From: Rhodothermales bacterium
GTDB lineage: Bacteria > Bacteroidota > Rhodothermia > Rhodothermales > Bin80
Length of the DNA: 36,796 nucleotides
Assembly (NCBI GenBank): GCA_012271205.1
Contig: JAAXGT010000035.1
Span: 1 to 36,796, forward strand
Direction of reading: 5' to 3'
This document shows positions 1 to 8,962 of this stretch, piece by piece; position 1 is the stretch's first letter, and each line of letters opens with the position of its first letter. The translations under genes were made by a program, and so were the position numbers. A model generated the notes under the pieces. It was not told where the DNA came from. It saw only the letters and a list, made by a program, of their open reading frames with translations, and did no database searches.

Positions 1-823
1 GTGGAGCCGCCCGATCCGAAGGGAACGCTGGGGCGTTCCCCCATTCCTCTGGAGACGATGCGGCGCCTTTACTTCAGGCCGCAGTGGTTTGGATATGCTG
101 ATCCAGCCATGGAGGAGGCCCGGTATGATGTAACGCCCGTACGGGTGTTTGCCCGTGTGGACACGGGCCGCGTGCCGGATGAGACCACGATGGGCCCGTT
201 CCGCCCTTGGCTGGAACGGCCTGAGTTGACCCCGGCGTTTTTGGTCCGGGTTCGGGGCCCTCTCAAGAAGCACAACCGGATAGTCCAGAAGGGCCCGATA
301 GTGGACGCCACGATTATATCGGCGCCGTCCTCAACGAAAAACAAGGCGAAAAAGCGGGATTCCGAGAGGACATCCACGAAAAAGCCCCCCTCTGGCCCTT
401 TGGTCTGAAGGCGCACGGGGGTACCGATGTGAACGGCGTCGGGCACACGGCGGTCGGGACCCCGGCGAACGTCCATGATTCGGCGGTGAGGGAGGCATGT
501 CTGCCCGGAGAGAAGGACGAGATTTACGGTGACCAGGCGTAGGTCAGCGAGGCGCGCAAGACCAAGGCGGAGGCGGAGGGGAAGAGGGGGCCGGGGCCTC
601 GCCAGCGGACGCCCCGCCGCCCGTTGAGTCGGGCGGATCGGGTGTTCAATCGGGACTGTAATCGTACCCGGGCCAAAATGGAGCCTGTATTCGGTGTAGT
701 CAACATCTGTGGGGGTATCGAAAGACCCGGTATAAGGGTCTTCACCAGAATGCGGCTCAGATTTACCCCCTGTTTGCTTTGGCCCATCTCTATAGGGTAC
801 GCCAACATTTTATGACGGCCTAG
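1..823 (+). mobile_element. Decayed IS5-type transposase, 5'-truncated and frameshifted
   Basis: Remnant of an IS5-family (DDE) transposase read in three successive frames. Frame 1 (1-408) carries the N-terminal part: PLETMRRLYFRPQWFGYADPA, then the DDE-domain start VDATIISAPSSTKNK. The frame beginning near 393 continues with WPFGLKAHGGTDVNGVGHT and NVHDSAV, passes an in-frame TAG at 540-542, and reaches NRDCNRTRAKMEPVFGVV. The frame ending in TAG at 821-823 gives the classic C-terminus RYKGLHQNAAQIYPLFALAH. At least two frameshifts and one internal stop make it non-functional. About 45 N-terminal residues lie outside the window. The stretch is visibly more GC-rich than the downstream genes, which fits foreign origin. 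No convincing terminal inverted repeat was found after 823. Confidence 0.88.
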
Positions 824-1177
824 GGATAGGTGCGTCCTTGCGGCAGTGATACGGCTTCAAGGGCACAAAAAACAGACTGAAACTCCAGAATATTACCCCC
901 AAACCGTCATCCACGGTCTCCAGACAAAAAATCTGCTCCAGAAGAGTCGTTGATCAGAGCTTCCGAAATTACGCTCAGTGACAAGGGCGGCCTGATAGCT
1001 GACAAAGGCAATCCCCAAAGCCTTTTCTCCACATGTAGCAGTTGGTCAAGTGTGGAAAAGCGGATCTCATTATTGACGCCACGGCATCAGATGACGGAAT
1101 CATCCACCTCAACGCATTTGATTGGAAGAGCGAAAGCACTTCAATTCCATATCCGTCGGAATGAATACGCACCTGAC
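824..1177. other. Intergenic stretch without a convincing gene
   Basis: Lies between the IS5 remnant and the propeller gene, which ends here on the minus strand. A minus-strand GTG reading frame (1181-975, 68 codons) overlaps the propeller stop by GTGA. Its translation has a few Cys but no recognisable family, signal peptide or Shine-Dalgarno, so I do not call it. I see no promoter, terminator or RNA gene. Confidence 0.4.
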
Positions 1178-2356
1178 TCACATTTCGCTAATCACCAGCT
1201 TAGCGACGCTGAGCACAAAGAAGCCACGTTCATTTCTCCTCCGTAGATATACACGATCCGCCGCGTCTTTCCACAACACCTCGATGGAATTCTTGACGCG
1301 CGCGTTGCCATTCAGTACGGTGTCATCAATCTGCAACGGGCCGTATCCCAGGAGAGTCCCGTCCTCGTCGAACAGTTCCACGGTGTGTTTAGGAACCTTT
1401 TCTCCGAGCGGTACATGATGAATGAAGTTTACGATTTCTCCGGTGTTCAGAATTGTGACGCCCCGACTCCAGTTAATAACCCTCGCGCGGTGTGGTCCCG
1501 TAGGACCTGATATTGATATTGAAGACCTACTAAGATCTTTATTCGCCTCTTGCTCTTTCTTCGTCACGGGTATGTAGGCTCTTCCGGACACAGAACCCCC
1601 TTCCAGCCTCTCCAAGATCCAGACGTCATTTGACCGTGTGTATCGGTAGATGTATCCATCGTAAACCGTAGGGGCCAAGATAATAGTGTCAGTTCCATTC
1701 GTCGCCACCTTCAACGCAAGTGGTGTACCAGAGTGCGCATTCAGGAAGGGGCGGTCCAAGTTGAAAATGTCAGCCAATGGAGCAAATTCCTCGAGCCAGT
1801 TCAGCTCGGTGTCATACAGATGAAGAACCTTGTCGTCCCTTATGCCGCCTCCCCCTTCAGGATCATCAATCGGCTTTACGTACCTGAGAACAAAAGCGTC
1901 TTCAAGAGACAGGATTGGCTCTGGCGAGATCGTCCTCTTTTCTGCGATCGCCTTTGTTTCGAAGCCTGTACCCATATCCGTGAAGATCGTGAACCGTCGA
2001 CCGATTCGATCAGCCACGATCAGTCGATCTTGGTCATCGACATGCACGCCAACAATGTCCCGCATCTCTCCTGGCCCTTCTCCTCGTTTGCCGACCGTGG
2101 TAACGTACCGCCCGCTTGCATCGAAAACCCGAACGTCCAAGCGCCTTCGATCATGGACATAGATGTTGCCCTTCGAGTCCGTCCTTACCTGCTGGGGATA
2201 TGAAAAAATATACTCGGCAGGCGCTTCAGCATCATCGCCAATGACAAATTGTTCGTGGAGCGTGAAGGAGAGCTCCTGTCCGTGCACGGAAGCCAGCATG
2301 CATGTCGTAATGACAAGCGTAATAAGGCTTCGCTGCAAAGCACAAAATACGTTCAT
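1178..2356 (-). CDS. Secreted 6-bladed beta-propeller protein
   Basis: About 392 aa from the ATG at 2356, chosen because it gives a clean signal peptide (hydrophobic stretch ending ...MLASVHG-QE). An upstream in-frame extension to 2485 would put 43 implausible residues before it. The body resembles the NHL/6-bladed beta-propeller proteins common in Bacteroidota: FSYPQQVRTDSKGNIYVHD, then VRVFDASGRYVTTVGKRGEG and DDQDRLIVADR are consecutive blade motifs with the D-x-x-G-x-[IL]-[YV]-V-x-D pattern and the VG..GEGPGEM loop. It has no lipobox, so it is probably periplasmic or surface-associated. Exact function is unknown; such propellers usually bind ligands or partners. It follows the Cys-rich peptide gene on the same strand after a 282-bp gap. 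The pairing recalls Bacteroides loci where propeller proteins sit beside small secreted NVEALA-type peptides, but this is an analogy only. Confidence 0.85.
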   Translation of the reverse strand: MNVFCALQRSLITLVITTCMLASVHGQELSFTLHEQFVIGDDAEAPAEYIFSYPQQVRTDSKGNIYVHDRRRLDVRVFDASGRYVTTVGKRGEGPGEMRDIVGVHVDDQDRLIVADRIGRRFTIFTDMGTGFETKAIAEKRTISPEPILSLEDAFVLRYVKPIDDPEGGGGIRDDKVLHLYDTELNWLEEFAPLADIFNLDRPFLNAHSGTPLALKVATNGTDTIILAPTVYDGYIYRYTRSNDVWILERLEGGSVSGRAYIPVTKKEQEANKDLSRSSISISGPTGPHRARVINWSRGVTILNTGEIVNFIHHVPLGEKVPKHTVELFDEDGTLLGYGPLQIDDTVLNGNARVKNSIEVLWKDAADRVYLRRRNERGFFVLSVAKLVISEM

Positions 2357-2638
2357 GTGTACCTGATGAATTAATGGGTGGAAACAATGGTCAGGTATCC
2401 GATACGGGCTAAGGCCACAGACCGAGGGTGAATGGAATACAAGACGGTAAATCCTCCGCATTTGAGCACCGGAAAAGCGCGGCAACCCTTACTCGTATCC
2501 TTCAGGCCAACGAGCCAGCTCCTCCATGCGCCCGCATGTCTACCCCGCCCCAAGCCGGAGGCTGTTCCTCCCGATGTGAAAAATGCCAGTCTCGACTCTA
2601 CTATTTTAAGCACCACTCGTTGCAGACATTTACAGCAA
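2357..2638. other. Gap between peptide and propeller genes
   Basis: 282 bp separating two minus-strand genes. All short frames in it are broken by stops, and none shows a family motif. No strong hairpin with a U-tract was seen. It may hold the propeller gene's own promoter, but I could not identify one. Confidence 0.3.
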
Positions 2639-2929
2639 TCATCCGTCGCAGTTACAATAATCCCCATAAACTATGCAGTCAACAATTTCATCGTCACAGT
2701 CACGAACTAAATAACACCCTTCCCAAGCCATGCCAACCCAGTCTACACCTGATTCGCAATTGTCCTCCGATCCACAGTTTTTGCAACACTCCGTTTCTTC
2801 GGCTTGAACAGCGTTGCCCCCTAGGACAGATGCCTGCTGACTGTACACAAAGATGCACAGGCAGCAGAACGCGAAGGCAAGCGCTTGCTTGAGAGATGCC
2901 GTCATTCCTATTCGTTTCATGATATACAT
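2639..2929 (-). CDS. Small Cys-rich secreted peptide
   Basis: 96 aa from the ATG at 2929, which has an ideal Shine-Dalgarno (AGGAGG, complement at 2937-2942) seven bases upstream. That settles the start over the longer frame reaching 2980. The product has a basic n-region (MKRIG), a hydrophobic core rich in Ala/Phe/Cys, and a plausible signal-peptidase site near QASVLGGNAVQA. The short acidic mature part carries nine Cys, beginning with a cluster ETECCKNCGSEDNC and ending DYCNCDG. A disulfide-stabilised or metal-binding exported peptide is plausible. I do not recognise a named family; the architecture resembles NVEALA-type peptides of Bacteroidota that neighbour 6-bladed propeller genes, as here. 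A lineage-specific peptide is the other option. Confidence 0.7.
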   Translation of the reverse strand: MYIMKRIGMTASLKQALAFAFCCLCIFVYSQQASVLGGNAVQAEETECCKNCGSEDNCESGVDWVGMAWEGCYLVRDCDDEIVDCIVYGDYCNCDG

Positions 2930-2960
2930 GACATAGCCTCCTAATTTGGGTTGAGTTGAG

Positions 2961-3306
2961 TTACCGGGAAAGAGCCTCATAAGCCTTGCGAGCTTCCCAT
3001 AGGATATCCTCCCTGACTTCTGGCGGAGACCCTACACCCAAGGCAAGTTGAGCGCGAAAAAACAAACGCCCTTTGTCTGGATCAACCAGCAACATCTGAT
3101 GTGTTACGGCGGTTGTTCCAAACGACTGTAATTGCTGACCGTAGACCTTGCCGGTACCATATAAGACTTCCTGTTCGAAATCAGTGGTTTGGCAAAACGC
3201 TTCGCTGCCTCCAGATTATCACCTACAACGACGCCGGACTCGCGACTGCTTTATTGAAGAGTCCGCCGATCGGTACATCGACCAACCGATCTTCGAGTTC
3301 CCACAG
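2961..3306 (-). pseudogene. Frameshifted minus-strand gene remnant, possibly redoxin-like
   Basis: Reading leftward, protein-like sequence continues across three frames. ELEDRLVDVPIGGLFNKAVA is followed after a shift by VVVGDNLEAAKRFAKPLIS, then by FEQEVLYGTGKVYGQQLQSF, THQMLLVDPDKGRLFFRAQL and a C-terminus EDILWEARKAYEALSR ending in TAA at 2963-2961. Each piece looks like normal coding sequence, but no single frame spans them. A further open stretch with an ATG at 3528 may be the original 5' end, also separated by stops. The arrangement (a ...THQMLLVDPDKGRL... strand near the C-terminus) faintly recalls TlpA/redoxin-like proteins, which often accompany propeller/peptide loci, but the CxxC is not visible. 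It lies directly upstream of the Cys-rich peptide gene on the same strand. Confidence 0.55.
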
Positions 3307-3577
3307 CTACAGATAAGGGTCGTGAGTCACTTGAGCGTGCTGTTGACAGGCTTGTCCGTTTTGCTTTTAATAAGCTGGTGCTCTCAAGTCCGACATTGCC
3401 CTCCAGTCCGTTGGACCTTTAAGCAAGCGGGGTGTGACATGTATGCGAAATTGCACGCGCAGTTGGAGAAGTGTCGGTTCCCCCATCACACGGTGGAAAT
3501 TCTGGTATTTCGGAATGATTTTGATCATATTGCCCTGCTTCGAATAGTATTAACACGAAACCTGCAGGTACTGCTCC

Positions 3578-5644
3578 ATGCGACGAATGCACTTTCTTCT
3601 CTTAGCGCTTAGCGCTTCGGTCGTGCACGGACAATCATTGCCGTTCTATGACGATTTCAACGACGGTGACTACAACGGCTGGGAGGTAATTGACGATGTT
3701 GAGCCCCAGTTCGGACCAAGTGATTGGAGAGTGGAAGGTGGGACTCTCGTGCAGAGATCGAATATCTGGTCCTACGCTCCCGTAGAGCTGGAAACCAAAT
3801 ACCATCTGGGCACGCATGTGGCCACGGGTGACAAGAATTGGGCCGACTACGCCATGAATGCGCTGGTCCGTTCGACGGATAATGATGGTGTGGGCTTGAT
3901 CTTTAGATACCAGGACGAGCGCAACTATTACCGGATTCTGCTCATGAATGACCCGGCGTGGTCTGGCAGGGATTCGTCGGGCGTCGCTGTAAATACGCCC
4001 TTGCAAAGGTTGCAGAAATTCGTCGACGGAGAACCGGTCATTCTAGCCGAGAACAAAGTTTCCCAAGCATATCCGCCTGGATTCTTTGCCCTGACTGCTG
4101 ATGTGCGCGGGGACACACTGCGTGCTTATCTGAATGGGGCCCTGATTCTGTCCGCGTTAGACGACACGTATCACTCCGGCAGAATTGGTCTGTTGTCATA
4201 CGCGAATACCGGCGCTTACTACGACAGTGTTTCGGTGACCACAGAGGCGGTGGTATACAGTGAGCCGGAGGATCGTGGTTTTTCTTACGCCGTGCGCGAG
4301 TTTCGGGCTCCGTACATTCAAAACCCGACACAGACATCCATGGAGATTGCCTGGCGCACCCTGGAACCATCGGTGGGACGCGTCCTCTATGGTGTCGAAA
4401 AGGGGGTATTAGACAATGAAGCTGCCGAAACGGGAGTTGTGCAAAAGCACCATGTGCTGCTGGATGGACTGCAAGTTAATACGCGATACTTCTACGAAGT
4501 GTACAGTGGCTCAGCGCGCACTGCCGCGGAGGAAAACTTTCGAACTGCCCCCAGGCATGACCAAAAACGCTTTTCTTTTCTGGTGCTCGGCGATAGCGGT
4601 GTTGACACCCCCACGCAGTGGCGAGTCGGCGCGCAGATGCGGCACAGCATGAATGATCGCGAAGCCGATTTTGTAGTTCACGTAGGTGACGTGCATCAGG
4701 GCGCTGGTGATTACTACGATGACATTTATTTCAAGCCCTACCGTGAGATTATTAAGAACGTCAATGTGTTCACGTCGCTGGGGAATCATGATGTGATCAC
4801 AGATAATGGCGGCGTATATCTGGACGATTTTTACTTGCCGCGCAACAACGCGGACAGCACGGAACGGTATTACTCATTCAGGTGGGCTAACGCGTATTTC
4901 ATCGCGCTTGACACCAATGGCAATTTTGCTCCCGGCTCCCCCCAGCATGACTTTTTGCTGGAGGCCCTGACTGACAGCCTTCGGAAGACGGCCACGTGGA
5001 CGTTCGTATATGCGCACCATCCACCGTACACAGAGTACTGGACCAATTATTACGGAGACAGTCGCGTGCAGAACCACTTGGTCCCCATTTATGAAGAATA
5101 TGACGTGGACATGGTCATGAATGGTCACACACACAGTTACGAAAGAGGGGAGAAGGAGCATGTGCACTATCTGGTTTCCGGCGGCGGCGGTGGGGCGCTG
5201 GATGACTTTTTCATTGACTACGACCATATCACCTTCTCAGACATGGTGCACCACTTCACGCGTATCGATGTAGATGATGACGAATTGCAGGTAACGGCTA
5301 TTGATGAATACGGGCAACAAGTCGATCGCTTTGTTATCAATAAGTTCTCTGCCTTGGAGATCGAGGAGAGCCCACTGCCAATACACTTTCAGATCGAACA
5401 GAATTATCCCAATCCGTTTGCGGACACAACAACCATTCGGTACCATATTGCACAGCCAGAACGGGTGACGCTTGAAGTGTACGATTTGCTGGGGCAACGA
5501 ATTACAACGCTGGTTGATCGCCATCACTTGCCTGGTGTGTACGTCGTTACTTTCAACGCTGCACGCCTCGCAAGCGGTACGTATGCCTACCAGCTTTCCA
5601 CGGACTCATTCACGGCAGACAAGCAGTTCACGATTGTGCGGTGA
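3578..5644 (+). CDS. Secreted metallophosphoesterase (purple acid phosphatase-like) with T9SS sorting domain
   Basis: 688 aa. Residues 1-19 are a signal peptide (...SASVVHGQ). Residues ~22-222 form a LamG/DUF1080-like beta-sandwich (FYDDFNDGDYNGWEV..., GRIGLLSYANTGAYYDSVSV). A purple-acid-phosphatase N-terminal/FN3-like domain at ~240-322 is next. The metallophosphoesterase core has all signature blocks: GDS (D339), GDVH (370-373), GNHD (402-405), HH (480-481) and GHTH (516-519). Residues ~604-688 are a type IX sorting domain (IEQNYPNPFADTTTIRYHIA, YDLLGQRITTLV, LASGTYAYQL). It should hydrolyse phosphate mono- or diesters outside the cell; the true substrate is unknown. The attached sandwich domain may dock it to polymer or glycan. 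It stands alone, with about 310 bp to the next gene. Confidence 0.93.
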   Translation: MRRMHFLLLALSASVVHGQSLPFYDDFNDGDYNGWEVIDDVEPQFGPSDWRVEGGTLVQRSNIWSYAPVELETKYHLGTHVATGDKNWADYAMNALVRSTDNDGVGLIFRYQDERNYYRILLMNDPAWSGRDSSGVAVNTPLQRLQKFVDGEPVILAENKVSQAYPPGFFALTADVRGDTLRAYLNGALILSALDDTYHSGRIGLLSYANTGAYYDSVSVTTEAVVYSEPEDRGFSYAVREFRAPYIQNPTQTSMEIAWRTLEPSVGRVLYGVEKGVLDNEAAETGVVQKHHVLLDGLQVNTRYFYEVYSGSARTAAEENFRTAPRHDQKRFSFLVLGDSGVDTPTQWRVGAQMRHSMNDREADFVVHVGDVHQGAGDYYDDIYFKPYREIIKNVNVFTSLGNHDVITDNGGVYLDDFYLPRNNADSTERYYSFRWANAYFIALDTNGNFAPGSPQHDFLLEALTDSLRKTATWTFVYAHHPPYTEYWTNYYGDSRVQNHLVPIYEEYDVDMVMNGHTHSYERGEKEHVHYLVSGGGGGALDDFFIDYDHITFSDMVHHFTRIDVDDDELQVTAIDEYGQQVDRFVINKFSALEIEESPLPIHFQIEQNYPNPFADTTTIRYHIAQPERVTLEVYDLLGQRITTLVDRHHLPGVYVVTFNAARLASGTYAYQLSTDSFTADKQFTIVR

Positions 5645-5955
5645 CAAGAGTCAGGTGCCCAAGCCTCAGATGCGGCGGGCACAGGTCACCATTGGCATTC
5701 TGCACACGGCAGGGTTCGCAACCACATGATGGCGTGCCAGCCTGCGGGGAGTCGCTGCTGCTGAGCTGTCCTCAGCAGCAGAATCCCATTGCAACGCCGG
5801 CATTCCTGCGCAGGTCAGGATGATCGTCCGAGCAGGGCGATTTTGTTATCTTTCAATAAGTTTGTTTTGGTTGTGTATTAATGAAGTCCTGTTTAACTTA
5901 CGTGTTCTAGTGCGCAGCTTTCACTGCACCCCATAACCGACCAGATCACGACTTT
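5645..5955. other. Intergenic region upstream of the TonB operon
   Basis: No gene is seen. It contains a perfect 11-bp hairpin (5755-5781, listed separately). From 5841 to 5905 there is an AT-rich stretch with TAAGTTTG at 5857-5864, which matches the Bacteroidota -7 element TAnnTTTG. I could not find a properly spaced -33 TTTG, so a promoter for the gene at 5956 is likely here but not demonstrated. Confidence 0.35.
5755..5781. terminator. Perfect 11-bp stem-loop after the phosphoesterase gene
   Basis: CTGCTGCTGAG, a 5-nt loop CTGTC, then CTCAGCAGCAG. The position downstream of the 5644 stop suits a terminator or mRNA-stabilising hairpin. No U-tract follows on the plus strand, so intrinsic termination is uncertain. 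Confidence 0.4.
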
Positions 5956-8949
5956 ATGGCACGTGTGGGTGGATCAGGAATGGCGGGTTCCGGCCGGCTG
6001 AAGCCGCCTTTTCAAATACGGCACGGTCACCAACTCGACCCAATCTCAAGTGCCATTGGGGTCGGGCTTCTTGTGTTGCTGCTCTGCACTGCGTCTGTAG
6101 TGCAAGCCCAAAGCACTGGAAAAATCATCGGGCTAGTAATAGAAGCTGAAACCGGGGAGCCATTGCCTGGCACGACCGTGTATCTGGAGGAGAACATGAA
6201 TCTGGGCACTTTGACCCGCAATGACGGCAGATACGTGCTATTGGGCGTCCCGCCAGGTACGTACACGCTGGTGATGTCCTTCGTGGGGTTTGCTACCGTC
6301 AGGCACGAAAACGTGCAGGTGTTTTCTGGCAGAACGATTACAGTCGACGGAACAATGCGCGAACAGGTGCTGGAGGGCGAGGAGCTCGTTGTCAGCGCTG
6401 AGCGCCCCATAGTAATCCGGGACCGTACCAGTACCGTGTCTTATGTTGATCAGGCGGCGATTGAGAAGCTTCCCGTACAGGAATTGGTCGAACTCGTGCA
6501 GTTTCAGCCTGGCGTGGTCACCGGTGCCAGTGGCGGATTGCATTTCCGCGGAGGACGGGAAAGGGAAGCCGCCTACATCATAGATGGCATCCCTGTTCAT
6601 GATGTATTCGGCCAGTCCGGAGGCAACACGGTAGATATTGAAGTGCAGTCCGTACAGGAGCTGCAGGTCTTCACTGGTACATTCGACGCGGAGTTCGGAG
6701 GTGCACAGTCCGGTGTAGTGAATGTGACCACGCGTGATCCAGGCAGACGATTTGAGGGCAGGCTACGCATGCAGAGCGGAGGGCATTATGCAGGGAACCG
6801 AGACATCTTCATTGGGGGCCATACCTTCAATCCCGTCGCCACCAAGGACGCCTCACTTACGCTTAGCGGTCCCCTCATCAGGAGAGGGGACCGGCTTGGC
6901 TTTTTCCTTTCCGGTCGTTACGAGGATCGAGTAGGTGCACTCAAAGGCGAGCGCAGGTTTACCGCCGAGGACGGATTTGTAATCGATACGTACCGACGCT
7001 GGTATCGCGACGTGTATCAGCCGGATGATACCCGCCTGATATCCCTGGACACAGCCCGCACGGCCAGCGGGACACCTATTCTCGGGGTGGGCGGCGTGCC
7101 GCTGACGTTTTCCTCAGGCGATCATGCGATTGTTGATATGCAGTGGCGACGTTCGATCACAGTCAATCCTAAAATAGTGCTGAGACCGGTTTCGCGGTTG
7201 CATATTACCTACAGCGCACTCTACAACAATTGGCAGGGACAAGGCTACAGTAACGGACGGCGCTACGCACCGGACTTCCGAAATACACAATACTTTACTT
7301 CGCTCGCACACATCCTTTCGGTGAAGCAGACGATTGGTGTCAACAAAGTCCTTGCTGCTCGTGCCTCGTACAAGACACTTTCCAGTGCGTCTTATGCTTT
7401 CGAATCCATCGACGATCCGCGGATTCAATATGTTTCGGCGTCAGATGATGGTACGGGCTTCAGCCTCGGTGCAACGGACAATGGGGAAGGGCGCAGCTCC
7501 GAAAGGCAGTACATCGCTTCAGGTGATTTCACTTGGCAGATTAACGATCGTAACGAATTTAAGGCTGGACTCCAATTCAGGCAGAATGCGTACATAATCG
7601 AAGATCTGGACCGCAGTTGGGTGCATCGGGACAACCCGGACTCTCTGTTTCTGGCGATTTCCTATCCGCCAGCCTTCGATTATCCGAGCTTTGCAGAGTA
7701 CTTGGAAGCCGTGCGCCAGTTACTGCCCAAACTTGTTCCGGAGCTTGAGCGCTACGCCGTAGATGACCGGTTTGAGCAGGCTCCGGTAGAGCTGGCCGCA
7801 TTTGTCCAAGACAAGCTTGAGTTTGACACCCGGCTCGTCGTCAAAATGGGGATCCGCTTTGAATATTTTGACGTGCAGGAAAACCGCATCGTTGATCCGC
7901 GCACACCCACGGATCGGATCGGCCGGGAAGACAATTTTGAGCCGTCCCCCGTCAAGATGTACCTCAGTCCCCGCATTGGGATTTCGTATCCCATATCAGA
8001 CAGGGGCGCCTTCCGTGTTGCCTATGGCCACTTTGTGCAGATGCCAGCCTATCGGGAAATGTTCAAAAATCCCGTGTTTGCCAGTATCAACGTCGGTCGG
8101 CTCGAAGGCCGGGCCGTAGGAAATCCGGATTTGCAGCCAGAACGGACCATTAAGTACGAAATGGGCCTGCAACAACAACTCACCGGGTCACTTGGCATTG
8201 ACATCAATCTGTTTTACAAGAATATCCGCAACCTTTTGGGTACAGAAATCCTTGGCACGCTCGACAATGTCCAGTACACGCGTACGGTCAACCGTGACTA
8301 CGGGCTGGTGCGTGGGGGTACTATGGCTCTTGTTACACGGCCTGAAGGCCTGCTGCTCAATGCCGCCGTAGATATAACCTATTCGGATGCCCGGGGTAGC
8401 TCCTCGAATCCGGGAGACGTGGCCAGTATTGTGATTGCAGGACGTTCTGGGGAAGTCGGCGATTTGTATCTCGAGCGACAAATCATACCCTTGGATTGGG
8501 ACCAGACGCTCACACTTAATGCGTCGGCCAACGTAGGTCGGGTCGACAACTGGACTGTCGGGTTTATTTCTCAGCTGGCCACGGGACAGCCGTATACGCC
8601 TGCCTTTCTGGATCCCAACCTTGATTTTCCAGACAATGAGTTTGATAATGCGCAGAGAAAGCCCATGCTTTTCACTTTTGATCTGAGTGCAGAAAAGCGC
8701 ATCAAAGTTGGACGAATGTCCTATGGTCTGCGTGTCCAGGTGGATAACGTATTCAATTACCTGAATGAGCTTTATGTCGACAGTGTTTCTGGTCGTTCCG
8801 GCCAGATTATCAGGCTGCCCGTAGTGCAGACGGATCGCGACATGGTAAACGAGTACGTTGGGCTGTTTACGCGTGAGGAAGATGATACTGTTCCAAACTG
8901 GTATTCAACACCTCGAAGGGTGCTGTTTGCCGTGACCGTAAACTTTTAA
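5956..8949 (+). CDS. TonB-dependent outer-membrane receptor with carboxypeptidase-regulatory N-domain
   Basis: 997 aa. The start at 5956 (ATG) gives an unusually long n-region before the hydrophobic signal core at ~33-50 (...LLVLLLCTASVVQAQ); ATG codon 9 is an alternative. Residues ~55-140 are a CarboxypepD_reg-like domain (GKIIGLVIEAETGEPLPGTT, LGVPPGTYTLVMSFVGFATV). The plug follows (~150-260: LVELVQFQPGVVTGASGGLH, IIDGIPVHDVF, SVQELQVFTGTFDAEFGGAQ, VVNVTTRDPG). The remainder is a beta-barrel ending in an aromatic outer-membrane signature (VLFAVTVNF). It moves a substrate across the outer membrane with TonB energy. It is the first of five same-strand genes; the next begins 13 bp later, so co-transcription is likely. 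The substrate cannot be told from sequence; the partner genes suggest a surface polymer, peptide or glycan. Confidence 0.93.
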   Translation: MARVGGSGMAGSGRLKPPFQIRHGHQLDPISSAIGVGLLVLLLCTASVVQAQSTGKIIGLVIEAETGEPLPGTTVYLEENMNLGTLTRNDGRYVLLGVPPGTYTLVMSFVGFATVRHENVQVFSGRTITVDGTMREQVLEGEELVVSAERPIVIRDRTSTVSYVDQAAIEKLPVQELVELVQFQPGVVTGASGGLHFRGGREREAAYIIDGIPVHDVFGQSGGNTVDIEVQSVQELQVFTGTFDAEFGGAQSGVVNVTTRDPGRRFEGRLRMQSGGHYAGNRDIFIGGHTFNPVATKDASLTLSGPLIRRGDRLGFFLSGRYEDRVGALKGERRFTAEDGFVIDTYRRWYRDVYQPDDTRLISLDTARTASGTPILGVGGVPLTFSSGDHAIVDMQWRRSITVNPKIVLRPVSRLHITYSALYNNWQGQGYSNGRRYAPDFRNTQYFTSLAHILSVKQTIGVNKVLAARASYKTLSSASYAFESIDDPRIQYVSASDDGTGFSLGATDNGEGRSSERQYIASGDFTWQINDRNEFKAGLQFRQNAYIIEDLDRSWVHRDNPDSLFLAISYPPAFDYPSFAEYLEAVRQLLPKLVPELERYAVDDRFEQAPVELAAFVQDKLEFDTRLVVKMGIRFEYFDVQENRIVDPRTPTDRIGREDNFEPSPVKMYLSPRIGISYPISDRGAFRVAYGHFVQMPAYREMFKNPVFASINVGRLEGRAVGNPDLQPERTIKYEMGLQQQLTGSLGIDINLFYKNIRNLLGTEILGTLDNVQYTRTVNRDYGLVRGGTMALVTRPEGLLLNAAVDITYSDARGSSSNPGDVASIVIAGRSGEVGDLYLERQIIPLDWDQTLTLNASANVGRVDNWTVGFISQLATGQPYTPAFLDPNLDFPDNEFDNAQRKPMLFTFDLSAEKRIKVGRMSYGLRVQVDNVFNYLNELYVDSVSGRSGQIIRLPVVQTDRDMVNEYVGLFTREEDDTVPNWYSTPRRVLFAVTVNF

Positions 8950-8962
8950 CCGGACCTCTGGG

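Noticed and set aside
975-1181. Minus-strand GTG frame overlapping the propeller stop
   Set aside because: Translational coupling would be possible, but the 68 residues have no signal, motif or compositional support.
2428-2892. Plus-strand 154-codon frame over the peptide gene
   Set aside because: The minus-strand peptide has an ideal Shine-Dalgarno and signal peptide; the plus frame has neither.
5857-5864. TAAGTTTG as a definite Bacteroidota promoter
   Set aside because: Matches the -7 element but no correctly spaced -33 element was found, so it is noted only inside the intergenic entry.
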